A program made the position numbers and the translations under genes. This document shows, one piece after another, positions 1 through 8,382 of a DNA stretch of 27,144 nucleotides (the first letter of the stretch is position 1; the number at the start of each line of letters is the position of its first letter). This DNA is from DATHGT01 sp035317605 (lineage in GTDB: Bacteria; Methylomirabilota; Methylomirabilia; Rokubacteriales; CSP1-6): NCBI GenBank assembly GCA_035317605.1, contig DATHGT010000135.1:1-27144 (forward strand). The letters are read 5' to 3'. Below the pieces are notes generated by a model. That model made no database searches. It was not told the origin of the DNA and saw only the letters and a program-made list of their open reading frames with translations.

Positions 1-2
1 GT

Positions 3-122
3 GCCCTCGAAGGCATGAACAACAAGGTCAAAGTCATCAGCCATCGCGCCTACGGGTACCGGACCGCGTGGACCTACATCGCGAACATCTATCACGGCTG
101 CGCCGGCCTCCCATTGCCCTGA
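3..122 (+). mobile_element. ISL3-type transposase, C-terminal end (cut by window start)
   Basis: Frame 3 is open from the window edge to a TGA at 120-122 and gives 39 residues. They contain the signature LEGMNNKVKVISHRAYGYR, which matches the catalytic-glutamate end of the DDE domain of ISL3-family transposases (E-G-x-N-N-K-x-K followed by an R-x-A/S-x-G-x-R block). The rest of the gene lies outside the window, so it cannot be said whether the element is intact. No terminal inverted repeat was recognised downstream. The family call rests on the motif alone. Confidence 0.7.
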
Positions 123-445
123 CACTTTTGGGAGAGCAGCCGCAAATAGAGCATGTCCGGTGTGATCCGACCATCTACGATCGCACGCAGCACGGAGGCG
201 AAGCGGTGGGCGTCCTTTCCGAACCGCTCGTTATAGCGGAACGCTTGCTCCTTGACGTAGCGGTGGAGATGGTACGGCTCCATGTTGAGGTGGGTGGCCT
301 TAATGCCGCGCTTCAGGAGGGCCCAGAAGTCTTCGATCCCGGGGTGATCGACCGCGCCGCGTTCGACTCGCTCCGGCGGGCTGGGACGATCGTGTGGATC
401 AAGCCAGGACTGCGCAGCCGGTCCTTGGTAGGGATTCTGACAGAG
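92..445 (-). pseudogene. IS1595-type (ISXO2-like) transposase remnant
   Basis: The minus-strand frame between a stop at 446-448 and a TGA at 92-94 encodes an IS1595-family C-terminus: GIEDFWALLKRGI (the I-E-x-F-W-x-x-L-K-R-G catalytic glutamate block) followed by HLHRYVKEQAFRYNER, the family's usual H-L-x-R-Y-V-x-E-x-x-F-R-Y-N-x-R. Recognisable sequence begins near base 352 and runs to about 140. There is no start codon giving a full domain, and the N-terminal two thirds of a normal transposase (about 300 residues) is missing. The last residues are antisense to the ISL3 fragment, so the gene reads through a junction. It is a decayed element, convergent with the ISL3 end. Confidence 0.7.
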
Positions 446-578
446 TCACAGCGAACCCGAGACGGCCGCAGCCGGTTGCTCCTGGTTCGCTCCCGACGTG
501 TTAGCGCGTTGGACTCGGCTGGGTATGGCCTGGGGCCTCCGCGGGCGAGATGGACGCCGCGCGGCGATTTGCTCACGC
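446..578. other. Intergenic stretch between IS scar and higBA
   Basis: No coding frame here resembles a protein. The open frames crossing it run through both IS fragments and have no start-site support. It is probably scar sequence left by insertion and deletion. No inverted repeats or direct target duplications were found by eye. Confidence 0.4.
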
Positions 579-601
579 TATCGATACCCGATAACATCGG
601 G
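579..601 (+). promoter_or_regulatory. Candidate higBA promoter/operator with two palindromes
   Basis: An 8-base perfect palindrome TATCGATA (579-586) is followed directly by CCCGAT-aac-ATCGGG (587-601), a 6-base inverted repeat with a 3-base spacer. This ends 2 bases before the higB GTG. A possible -10 element GATAAC (590-595) lies inside the second palindrome, with a weak -35 TTTGCT at 568-573. Palindromes over the promoter fit autorepression by a HigA dimer, which is the known behaviour of the family. The function here is inferred. Confidence 0.45.
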
Positions 602-603
602 GT

Positions 604-894
604 GTGATCCGGGCCTTCCGGAACCGGCTGGCGGAGGATCTGTTTCACGAGCGGCTGACGTCGAGGACACGACGATTCCCATCGGAACTCAGGAGCGCGG
701 CCAGCCGCAGACTTCAGTACTTGAACGCCGCCGTGAGCCTTGGCGATTTGGCCGTGGTGCCGGGCAATCGGTTGGAGGCGCTCAAAGGCGATCGTCGCGG
801 ATGCCACGCGATCCGCATCAATGACCAGTGGCGCATCGTTTTTCACTGGCAACGCGACGGCGTCGACGCTGTCGAGGTCACGGACTATCACTAA
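604..894 (+). CDS. higB: HigB-type toxin (RelE/ParE superfamily)
   Basis: This 96-residue protein has the size and layout of HigB toxins, which cleave mRNA on the ribosome and are neutralised by HigA. The N-terminus I-R-A-F-R matches the usual I-K-S-F-x start. A middle block with LNAA and L-x-D-L is followed by G-N-R-L-E-A-L-K-G-D, then the C-terminal strands Y/H-A-I-R-I-N-D-Q-W-R-I-V-F-x-W and EVTDYH, all typical of the RelE/HigB fold. The start is GTG at 604 because it places the conserved N-terminus correctly and no ATG lies upstream in frame. The antitoxin follows after 13 bases, so the order is toxin first, as in classical higBA loci. It sits directly beside an IS scar, consistent with accessory DNA. 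Confidence 0.88.
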   Translation: MIRAFRNRLAEDLFHERLTSRTRRFPSELRSAASRRLQYLNAAVSLGDLAVVPGNRLEALKGDRRGCHAIRINDQWRIVFHWQRDGVDAVEVTDYH

Positions 895-907
895 ACGGGA
901 GAAGAAG

Positions 908-1201
908 ATGAGGCCGCGGCGTCCTGTGCATCCGGGTGAGCTGCTCCTTGAAGAGTTCCTTCGTCCGATGGGCGTGAGCCAGCGCCAGTTCGCGGTGAAG
1001 CTCGGGTGGACCACGGCCAGGCTGAACGAGTTGGTGAAGGGCAAACGGGGGGTGACTGCCGATACCGCGCTTGACCTCGCCAAGGCGCTCGGAACTTCTC
1101 CTGAGATCTGGATGAATCTGCAGACGACATGGGAGCTCCGTCGAGCGGAGGCGCGCCGCCGAGCGCCTGACCGACCGGCAAGGACCCACGCGATGCGCTG
1201 A
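908..1201 (+). CDS. higA: HigA-type antitoxin (XRE helix-turn-helix)
   Basis: A 97-residue antitoxin. The N-terminus R-P-V-H-P-G-E-L-L-x-E-E-F-L is the HigA signature. It is followed by a Cro/C1-type helix-turn-helix at about residues 22-60 (GVSQRQFAVKLG, then the recognition helix around TTARLNELVKGKRG), and then ALDLAKALGTSPEIWMNLQ, also conserved in HigA. The start is ATG 908, preceded by a purine-rich GGGAGAAGAAG. A longer in-frame reading from 740 would overlap higB for 155 bases and lacks family similarity. The C-terminus is basic (RRAEARRRAPDRP). By family knowledge it binds HigB and represses the operon. The palindromes at 579-601 are its likely operators. Confidence 0.9.
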   Translation: MRPRRPVHPGELLLEEFLRPMGVSQRQFAVKLGWTTARLNELVKGKRGVTADTALDLAKALGTSPEIWMNLQTTWELRRAEARRRAPDRPARTHAMR

Positions 1202-1313
1202 CTGCGTCCACTTGACGGCTGGATGGTCGTGGTTGTAGACAGCCAGCATCGATAGCTCGCGTTGGCCCCTGGATCGGACCGCCGGCGGCCGTGGCCGGCG
1301 ATGGAGGGTGATC
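1202..1313 (+). promoter_or_regulatory. Leader of the solute-binding protein gene with hairpin
   Basis: This 112-base gap holds a TTGACG (1212-1217) that could be a -35 element, with a weak -10 TGTAGA (1234-1239, 16-base spacer). Just before the ribosome binding site GGAGGG (1303-1308) is a perfect 7-base stem, CGCCGGC (1280-1286) with GCCGGCG (1294-1300), around a 7-base loop. A hairpin that close to the Shine-Dalgarno could influence translation or be the 3' hairpin of higBA. No T-tract follows it. Confidence 0.3.
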
Positions 1314-2933
1314 ATGGCATCGCGAATCACGCGTCGTGAGCTGATCGGGTCTGGCCTGGCGGCGGGCGTCGCGCTCTCCGGAGGGGCGTTGACCACGCCG
1401 GCGCGCGCTCAGGGTAAGGCGGGGGGGATCCTTCGGGTGCGGGGGTACGATCCGCCGCACTTCGATCCGCATCAGACGTTGAACTTCAAGACGAATACCA
1501 CGCTGTCGTTCGTGTACAGCAAGCTGGTGCGGCACAAGGTCGGGCCTGGGGTGACGCCGGGGACGTTTCCGATCGAGGGGGATCTGGCGGAGCGGTGGGA
1601 GGAGCCGGACGACACGACCGTGGTGTTCTTCCTGCGGCGCGGGGTGAAGTGGCACAAGAAGCCGCCGGTGAGCGGACGTGAGCTGACGGCCGAGGACATC
1701 AAGTTCACCTACGACCGGTTCCTCACCGAGAAGGGCAATCCGCAGCGGTTCATGCTCGACTCGGTGGACCGGATCGAGGTCGTGGACCGCTACACCGTGC
1801 GGTTCCGGCTCAAGGAACCGTTCGTGTGGCTGGTCCCCGCGCTGGCCAACCCGATCAACACGTGGGTGGTGGCGCGGGAGGCCGTGGAGAAGTTCGGCGA
1901 TCTGAAGCGGCCGGAGACGGCCATCGGCACCGGGCCGTTCATGCTCGAGCGCTACGAGCCGAACGTGAAGACGGTCTTCAAGCGCAACCCCGAATATTTC
2001 CGCGCGCCGCTGCCATATGTCGACGGGGTGGAGTGGACGGTGATGGAAGACGACTCCGTCGGCCTCGCCGCCTACACCACCGGACAGATCGACGCCGGCC
2101 CCTGGCACTTCTGGGTGGTGCGCCAGGCCGATCTTCCCGCCCTGAAGAAGCGCCGAAGCGATCTCCAGTACCGGGACGTGCTCTCCAACGTCGCCAACGG
2201 CATCTACATGCGCACGGACAAGCCGCCGTTCAACGACGTGCGGGTGCGTCGGGCCATCTCCCACGCGGTCGACCGGCGGGCCATCATCGACGCGGTCTAT
2301 ATCAAGGGCGAGCCGCCGCCGGCGGTGGCGCCGGGGCTCACGGAGTGGTCGGCCCCCATCGATCAGCTCGGCGCCGGCGCCAAGTACTACACGCACGATC
2401 CCAAGGAAGCGCGGCGGCTGCTCGCCGAGGCGGGATTCCCCAACGGGCTCAAGACCCAGATCAGCGTCACCGGCGGATACGGCGCCGACGCCCTGGACGC
2501 GTTCCAGCTCGTCCAGCGCCAGCTCAAGGAGAGCGGCATCGACGCGGCGCTGAACGTCCAGGAATACGGGGCGTACATGTCCACGACGTTCCAGGGCAAG
2601 TACGAGGGCATGGCGGTGGGACCGTTCAGCATCTCGTGGGAGCCGCACAGCAACCTCTACGGCATGTACGTGCCGGAGCAGGGCCGCAACTCGAGCCACG
2701 TCACCGACGCCAAGATGCTCGCGCTGCTGCGGGAGGAGATGCGGACCAAGGACCTGGCGGCGCGCAAGAAGCTCGTCCTCGACCTCCAGCGCCACGCCGC
2801 CGAGCAGCAGTACTACGTGTATCTGTACTCGCTCGGCTACACGACGTCGTGGCCCAACTACGTGAAGGGCTACGCGCCGAACGTCAGCTTCGACTACGGC
2901 AACCGCGCGGCCGCGCTCTGGCTCGACCGGTAG
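1314..2933 (+). CDS. ABC transporter solute-binding protein, family 5 (peptide/nickel/opine type)
   Basis: A 539-residue extracytoplasmic binding protein of the DppA/OppA/NikA family, which captures oligopeptides or other small solutes for an ABC importer. It begins with a Tat-type signal: TRRELIG, a hydrophobic stretch, and a likely cleavage after A-R-A (about residue 33). Family landmarks follow: EGDLAERWEEPDD then FFLRRGVKWH (the L-A-x-x-W...L-R-x-G-V-x-F/W-H block), a T-A-x-D-I-K-F-T-Y-D-R stretch, and KPPFNDVRVRRAISHAVDR. ATG 1314 was chosen over GTG 1308 because GGAGG at 1303-1307 gives a 6-base spacing to the ATG. No permease or ATPase gene is nearby, so it is an orphan. The ligand cannot be predicted. 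Confidence 0.9.
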   Translation: MASRITRRELIGSGLAAGVALSGGALTTPARAQGKAGGILRVRGYDPPHFDPHQTLNFKTNTTLSFVYSKLVRHKVGPGVTPGTFPIEGDLAERWEEPDDTTVVFFLRRGVKWHKKPPVSGRELTAEDIKFTYDRFLTEKGNPQRFMLDSVDRIEVVDRYTVRFRLKEPFVWLVPALANPINTWVVAREAVEKFGDLKRPETAIGTGPFMLERYEPNVKTVFKRNPEYFRAPLPYVDGVEWTVMEDDSVGLAAYTTGQIDAGPWHFWVVRQADLPALKKRRSDLQYRDVLSNVANGIYMRTDKPPFNDVRVRRAISHAVDRRAIIDAVYIKGEPPPAVAPGLTEWSAPIDQLGAGAKYYTHDPKEARRLLAEAGFPNGLKTQISVTGGYGADALDAFQLVQRQLKESGIDAALNVQEYGAYMSTTFQGKYEGMAVGPFSISWEPHSNLYGMYVPEQGRNSSHVTDAKMLALLREEMRTKDLAARKKLVLDLQRHAAEQQYYVYLYSLGYTTSWPNYVKGYAPNVSFDYGNRAAALWLDR

Positions 2934-2943
2934 CCGGTGTTCG

Positions 2944-3405
2944 TCACGGACAGCTCACGACCTCGGCGGCGCCGGTGACGACTGAGGTGGTCGTTCCGTC
3001 CAGGCTGCGCTTGGCGTACGCGAGCGTGTTCTTCGCGGGATCCGCGCTCAGCTGGATGGCGAACGTCCCGTGGAACACGCTCTTGGCCAGATCGTATCCG
3101 GCGCCGGTGAGGGAGACCCAGAACCCGTCGGCATTGGGAATGGCGGTGCCGCTGACCGCGTAGACGACCAAGCCGTTCGGGGGCGCGATGGCCTGGGAAA
3201 ATCGGGCCTCGCCGGTGAGCTGGAACACCGGCCCGGCTGGGGAGGCGGTGAGGGTGAGATCGATCCTCGGCGAGCCGAGCCCCGCCGCCTTCAATCCGAT
3301 ACAGACGGGGAAGGGATCCACCACGGCAGCAAGGCCGATGCGGGACGGCACGACGAGCACCGTGGTCAGGAAGACGACGAGGCACAGGGCCCGCGGCCTT
3401 TTCAT
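2944..3405 (-). CDS. Small secreted protein of unknown function
   Basis: A 153-residue protein with a clear Sec signal peptide: K-R-P-R at the N-terminus, a hydrophobic core LCLVVFLTTVLVV, and likely cleavage near GLA-A (about residue 27). The mature part is rich in small and beta-prone residues, with two cysteines (near its start and at the very C-terminus, S-C-P) that could form a disulfide. The start ATG is preceded by GAGGTGA at a good distance. Its stop lies 10 bases from the stop of the convergent solute-binding protein. I do not recognise a domain; the repeated beta-strand pattern suggests a beta-sandwich, which is only a guess. Confidence 0.65.
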   Translation of the reverse strand: MKRPRALCLVVFLTTVLVVPSRIGLAAVVDPFPVCIGLKAAGLGSPRIDLTLTASPAGPVFQLTGEARFSQAIAPPNGLVVYAVSGTAIPNADGFWVSLTGAGYDLAKSVFHGTFAIQLSADPAKNTLAYAKRSLDGTTTSVVTGAAEVVSCP

Positions 3406-3476
3406 CCGTCACCTCGGGTCGAAGTCTGATCGTGTCCGCGAGGATAGCGTAGGATCCGACCGGGGAGAAACCGCTG

Positions 3477-4004
3477 ATGAGTGACGCGCCGACTCCGCTG
3501 ACGCCCGCCGCCGTCGCACCGTTCCTGCGTGCGACCATCGCCACCCTCACCGCCGAGGTCGGCGCGCTCTCGGCGAGCGCGCTGGCGTGGCATCCCGCGC
3601 CGGGCGAGTGGTGCGTCAAGGACGTGCTGGGCCACCTGATCGAGACCGAGCGGCGCGGGTTCGCGGGACGGATCCGCATCATCCTCGCCGGCCAGGAACC
3701 GCGCCTCGAAGGCTGGGACCAGAACGCGGTGGCCACGGCGCGGCGGGACTGCGAGCGCGACGGGCGCGAGTTGCTCGGCGAGCTGGCCACCATGCGGCAG
3801 GACAGCGTCCGCCTGGTCGAGGGGCTGAGCGCGGGCGACCTGGCGCGCGGCGGCCAGCATCCGACCGTCGGCCACCTGAGAGTCGCCGACCTGCTGAACG
3901 AGTGGATCCACCACGACCGTAACCACGTCCGCCAGATCCTCGCCAACGTGCAGGCCTACGTGTGGCCCCACATGGGGAACGCGCAGAAGTTCTCGGCCCC
4001 GTGA
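3477..4004 (+). CDS. DinB-family four-helix metalloprotein
   Basis: A 175-residue protein of the DinB/YfiT superfamily, four-helix bundles that bind a divalent metal through three histidines and often act as thiol-dependent transferases. The pattern is clear: W-H-P-A-P-G-E-W-C-V-K-D-V-L-G-H-L (His53 as first ligand, in the typical W-S-x-x-E-x-x-x-H-L position) and HDRNH near the C-terminus (His146 and His150), followed by V-R-Q-I. The start ATG 3477 is preceded by GGGGAG. The stop overlaps a possible GTG start of the next gene at 4001, so the two may be co-transcribed. The substrate is unknown. Confidence 0.85.
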   Translation: MSDAPTPLTPAAVAPFLRATIATLTAEVGALSASALAWHPAPGEWCVKDVLGHLIETERRGFAGRIRIILAGQEPRLEGWDQNAVATARRDCERDGRELLGELATMRQDSVRLVEGLSAGDLARGGQHPTVGHLRVADLLNEWIHHDRNHVRQILANVQAYVWPHMGNAQKFSAP

Positions 4005-4012
4005 CGTCCGCG

Positions 4013-4519
4013 ATGCGGGCGGGGCTGCTCGGCGTCGTGGTCGCGGCGGGCCTGCTGACGATGGTCGCGTCCCCGGCCCGCGCCGACTGTATCGGCTCCT
4101 GCATGTCGGAGAAAGGCTGCGGTCTGCAGTACGAATCGAGCCGCGTCCAGCCCGGCTATTGCTCGATCGCCAAGAGCGACTGCGAGGTGCGCTGCCGTCG
4201 CGGCGGGGAAGAGGCGAGCAGCACCTATGGAGCCATCGCGTTCAGCCCCGCCAGCGGGGCCTGGGGCGACGCGTTCGGCTACCCCAGCCGGGGCGGGGCC
4301 GAGCAACGCGCGCTCGGCGAGTGCGGCCGGCGCGCGCGCGATTGCACGGTGGCCGTCTGGTTCAGGGATCAGTGCGGCGCGATCGCCAGTGCCAGCGGCG
4401 GGGTCTGGGCGTCAGGTCTCGGTAAGACGCGAGCGGCGGCCAGCGCCGACGCCATGACGGACTGTCGAAAGCGCGGCGCCAAGGGTTGCGAGACGCGCCA
4501 CGCCGTCTGCTCGCGCTGA
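4013..4519 (+). CDS. Secreted cysteine-rich protein with DUF4189-like domain
   Basis: A protein of about 168 residues with a signal peptide (AGLLGVVVAAGLLTMVAS, cleavage probably after A-R-A), then a short cysteine-rich segment with six cysteines in about 40 residues, and a DUF4189-like domain from about residue 65: YGAIAFSPASGAWGDAFGY, then A-E-x-R-A-L-x-x-C, a central W-F-R-D-x-C-G-A-I-A, and a C-terminal A-x-A-x-A-M-x-x-C. The many paired cysteines suggest an oxidised periplasmic or extracellular protein. ATG 4013 was chosen; GTG 4001, which overlaps the preceding stop as GTGA, is equally possible and would add four residues. Neither has a convincing Shine-Dalgarno. The molecular function is unknown. 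Confidence 0.75.
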   Translation: MRAGLLGVVVAAGLLTMVASPARADCIGSCMSEKGCGLQYESSRVQPGYCSIAKSDCEVRCRRGGEEASSTYGAIAFSPASGAWGDAFGYPSRGGAEQRALGECGRRARDCTVAVWFRDQCGAIASASGGVWASGLGKTRAAASADAMTDCRKRGAKGCETRHAVCSR

Positions 4520-4529
4520 GCGATCGCGG

Positions 4530-5306
4530 CTAGCCGCGATCCTTCCCGCGCTTGCGCTCGGCGAAGGCGCGCAGGCCGGCCTGGGCGTCCTCGCCCCGCA
4601 TGTGCTCGGCGACCACCCGCTTCTCCAGCTCGAGCCCGGTGCGCAGGTCGACGTCGAGACCGCGATCGATCAGGCGCTTGGCGGCGCGGCTGGCCGCCAC
4701 GCTCTTGGCGGCCAGCTCGCGGGCGAGCGCGAGCGTCGCTTCGACCACGGTGCCCGCGGGCGCGACCCGGTTGGCGAGACCCCACGCGAGCGCCTGCTGG
4801 GCGTCGATCCAGCCGCCGAGCAGCATCAGCTCCTTCGCGCGGCGCGCGCCGATGAGCCGCGGCAGGCGCTGGCTGCCGCCGCCGCCCGCCAGCAGCGCGA
4901 AGTTGATGTGCTGGTCGCCGAGCCGTGCCTCGGCGTCGACGACCACGAGGTCGCAGACCATCGTCAGCTCGAGCCCGCCGGCCAGCGCGACGCCGTGCAC
5001 GCCGGCGACCACGGGTACGGGCAGGCGCTCGAGGCGATCGAACACCCGGTGCCAGAGGTCCATGAAGCCGCGCCAGAGGTCCGGATCGGGGGCCAGCTCC
5101 TGAACCACCGAAAGATCCGCTCCGGCGCAGAAGGCGCGGCCGGCGGCGGTCAGAGCCACCGCGCGCACGCTCGGGTCGCTCTCGATGCCGGCGCACGCGC
5201 GGTCGAGGTCGCCGAGGAGCTCGGGGCTGATCGCGTTGAGCTGGGCGGGGCGGTCAAGGGTCACGTGGGCGACGGCGCCGTCACGCTCGAGACGAACCGT
5301 GCTCAT
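4530..5306 (-). CDS. Enoyl-CoA hydratase/isomerase (crotonase) family protein
   Basis: A 258-residue crotonase-fold protein, the usual family size, acting on acyl-CoA thioesters. The two oxyanion-hole segments are present: GRAFCAGADL (residues 56-65) and GVALAGGLELTMVCD (105-119). Glu113 aligns with the first catalytic glutamate of classical hydratase (rat Glu144). The second (rat Glu164, normally in the P-E-I block before G-A-G-G) is replaced: here the block reads D-Q-H-I-N-F, with His133 at that place. It may therefore catalyse an isomerase, hydrolase or lyase reaction rather than simple hydration. Its ATG overlaps the TGA of the upstream dehydrogenase gene as ATGA, so the pair is translationally coupled. 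Confidence 0.88.
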   Translation of the reverse strand: MSTVRLERDGAVAHVTLDRPAQLNAISPELLGDLDRACAGIESDPSVRAVALTAAGRAFCAGADLSVVQELAPDPDLWRGFMDLWHRVFDRLERLPVPVVAGVHGVALAGGLELTMVCDLVVVDAEARLGDQHINFALLAGGGGSQRLPRLIGARRAKELMLLGGWIDAQQALAWGLANRVAPAGTVVEATLALARELAAKSVAASRAAKRLIDRGLDVDLRTGLELEKRVVAEHMRGEDAQAGLRAFAERKRGKDRG

Positions 5307-6274
5307 GTGCGCAGTTCGGGAATCACCCAGTACGGCGTGCGGCCCCCGTGCATGCGCTCGATGTTGTCGAAGCCGTTGCGGAAGGCCTTGGGCCAGTTGT
5401 CGACGGTGGGGCCCGCCATGTGCGGGGTGATCGTGATGTTGGGCAGGTTGAAGAACTTGTGGTCGGCCGGCGGCGGCTCCTGCTCCATCACGTCGAGGCC
5501 GGCGGCGGCGATCTGCTTGGTGGTCAGGGCCTGGAAGAGGGCCTCCTCGTCGACGACCGGGCCGCGGCAGGTGTTGATGAAGATCGCGTGCGCCTGCATC
5601 TTGCCGAACGCGCGCCCGTTGATCATGTTGCGGGTCTTCGGGGTGAGGGGCGTGTGGCAGGTCACCACGTCGGACTTCGCCAGCACCTCGTCGAAGAGCG
5701 CGAAGCGCACGCCGAGCGTGTCCTCCTGGTCCTCGGTGAGCCGGATGATGTCGTAGTACAGCACGTTCATGTCGAAGCCCTGGGCGCGCCGCGCGACCTT
5801 CTTGCCGATGTTGCCGAGGCCGATGATGCCGAGGGTCTTGCCCTCGAGGTCGAAGGTGCGCGTGCCCTCGAAGTTCACCCGCCACTTGCCGGCCATCACG
5901 TTGGCGTGCTGGGTGTGGAGCTGCTTCATCACGGCCAGCATCAGCATCATGGTGTGCTCGGCCACGGCCACCGAGTTGGCCCCGCCGTTGTTGGCCACCA
6001 GCACGCCGGCGCGCCGGCACGCCTCGATGTCGACCCGGTCGTAGCCGGCGCTGATCAGCTGGAGGAGCTTCAGCTTGGACGCGCCCTTGAAGAACGCGTC
6101 GTCCATGCCGCCGCGCACGAAGCCGAGGAAGTACTCGGCGTCACTCACGGCCGTGGAGAACGCGGCGGTCCCGGGATCGGCGACCGTGAGGTCGAAGCCG
6201 GCCGGGGCCATGCTCCGCGCGAGATCGACCACGGTCTTGGGCAGGATCTGCGGCGAAAAGACGATACGCGGCAC
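5303..6274 (-). CDS. D-2-hydroxyacid dehydrogenase (NAD(P)-dependent)
   Basis: A 323-residue member of the D-isomer-specific 2-hydroxyacid dehydrogenase family, which interconverts 2-oxo acids and D-2-hydroxy acids. The Rossmann motif GLGNIG (residues 152-157) lies after an F-E-G-T-R-T-F-D-L-E-G-K-T-L-G-I stretch. The catalytic arginine sits in N-T-C-R-G-P-V-V-D-E (near 233), and the catalytic histidine in I-T-P-H-M-A-G (near 284). The start is GTG 6274, preceded by AAAGGAGG with 7 bases of spacing; the upstream in-frame extension to 6349 has no family similarity. The downstream crotonase gene overlaps by ATGA. A sigma70-like promoter is seen at 6321-6349. The actual oxo-acid is unknown. Confidence 0.9.
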   Translation of the reverse strand: MPRIVFSPQILPKTVVDLARSMAPAGFDLTVADPGTAAFSTAVSDAEYFLGFVRGGMDDAFFKGASKLKLLQLISAGYDRVDIEACRRAGVLVANNGGANSVAVAEHTMMLMLAVMKQLHTQHANVMAGKWRVNFEGTRTFDLEGKTLGIIGLGNIGKKVARRAQGFDMNVLYYDIIRLTEDQEDTLGVRFALFDEVLAKSDVVTCHTPLTPKTRNMINGRAFGKMQAHAIFINTCRGPVVDEEALFQALTTKQIAAAGLDVMEQEPPPADHKFFNLPNITITPHMAGPTVDNWPKAFRNGFDNIERMHGGRTPYWVIPELRT

Positions 6275-6320
6275 GGGGGGTCCTCCTTTGTTCTTCGATC
6301 GGAACGACTCGGGCGTGCCC

Positions 6321-6357
6321 GGTATAACACGTTGCCCGGAGCCCGACAATGTCGGGC
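6321..6357 (-). promoter_or_regulatory. Promoter of the dehydrogenase-crotonase pair, overlapped by a hairpin
   Basis: Reading the minus strand, TTGTCG (6344-6349) and TATACC (6321-6326) are separated by exactly 17 bases, a good sigma70-type promoter about 47 bases from the GTG start. A perfect 7-base hairpin, GCCCGAC (6341-6347) with GTCGGGC (6351-6357) and a 3-base loop, overlaps the -35. It may be the end of the upstream helicase transcript (its stop is at 6380) or an operator. There is no T-tract. Confidence 0.55.
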
Positions 6358-6379
6358 CGCGGGCGACGCGACGGGCGTC

Positions 6380-7702
<1,323 letters not shown>

Positions 7703-7878
7703 GGAGCAGCGTCCTTTTCGGGGCACATCTGGGCCCGGCAGTCTTCCGCGGTTTGAACGTCGACACGCCCCACGAAGCGGAAGTTGCCGGGAAACGCGGT
7801 CTGCGAAAGGCGGGGTCGCGAATGACCCTCGGTCGAACCAGACGCCGAACAGTATACCCCAGAAGAAGCGAATCAATG
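7703..7878 (-). promoter_or_regulatory. Helicase promoter and long 5' leader
   Basis: On the minus strand a strong -10 TATACT (7851-7856) lies 16 bases from a weak -35 CATTGA (7873-7878). Transcription would start near 7844, giving a leader of about 140 bases before the ATG at 7702. Long leaders are common for RNA helicase and cold-shock genes, but no specific RNA motif was recognised. Bases 7879-7965 up to the next gene on the plus strand show only its Shine-Dalgarno (GAGGAGG, 7954-7960). Confidence 0.45.
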
Positions 7879-7965
7879 GAACGCCGCGACACCGCCGCTG
7901 GTTCCGACAGCGAGCAGCCTGATGGGGTGCCGTGAGTGGTTGGTCGAGCGGGCGAGGAGGCGAAC

Positions 7966-8382
7966 ATGCAAAGGGTGTTGAGGGTGGCGGTGGGGTGTGG
8001 GGTCGTTGCGATGCTGATGCAGGCGTGTGCGAGCGGCGTAACGCAGAGCCCCTCCCCTGGCTCGGCGGCCCAGGGCGCGCCGAGTTACGGCATTTACGGG
8101 GTCGACAGCTACTTCAAGGTCGAGTGGCAGGCCGACGAGCGGGGCGGCAAGCCGATGGTCAGTGGATACGTCGCCAACCAGTGGGGCCTGGGGGCGCGCA
8201 ACGTCAGGCTGCGCGTCGAAGCGCTCGACGCCGCCGGCAGCGTGGCCGCGACGTACATCGGGTATGTGAACGGATACGTGACCCCGGGCGCGCGCGTGTA
8301 TTTCGAGGTGCCGGTGCCGGCGAAGGCGCCCAGCTACCGGGTCACGGTCCTCTCGTTCGATCCCATCAACGGACACAATTGA
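7966..8382 (+). CDS. Lipoprotein paralogue A (three-member local family)
   Basis: A 138-residue predicted lipoprotein: a hydrophobic N-terminus ending in L-M-Q-A-C (Cys21 as lipidation site), an S/P/G-rich linker, then one domain from S-Y-G-I-Y-G onwards. The domain has a strand pattern of about 90 residues: Y-F-K-V-E-W-Q-A-D, V-S-G-Y-V-A-N, NVRLRVEALDAAG, IGYVNGYVTPG, F-E-V-P-V-P and RVTVLSFD. This resembles the small immunoglobulin-like FxLYD-type domains of envelope proteins, but the assignment is tentative. ATG 7966 has GAGGAGG 5 bases upstream. Two close relatives lie at 12278 and 12712. The 3' end overlaps the convergent bufC by 17 bases. Confidence 0.8.
   Translation: MQRVLRVAVGCGVVAMLMQACASGVTQSPSPGSAAQGAPSYGIYGVDSYFKVEWQADERGGKPMVSGYVANQWGLGARNVRLRVEALDAAGSVAATYIGYVNGYVTPGARVYFEVPVPAKAPSYRVTVLSFDPINGHN

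Noticed and set aside
891..2795. Long minus-strand open frame opposite the solute-binding protein gene
   Set aside because: It is an antisense shadow in GC-rich DNA. Its translation is Arg/His/Pro/Leu-rich with no domain pattern, and the plus strand encodes a clear family-5 binding protein.
6341..6357. Rho-independent terminator after the helicase gene
   Set aside because: The 7-base hairpin is perfect but no T-run follows on the minus strand, and it overlaps a good -35 element. It is listed as part of the promoter entry instead.
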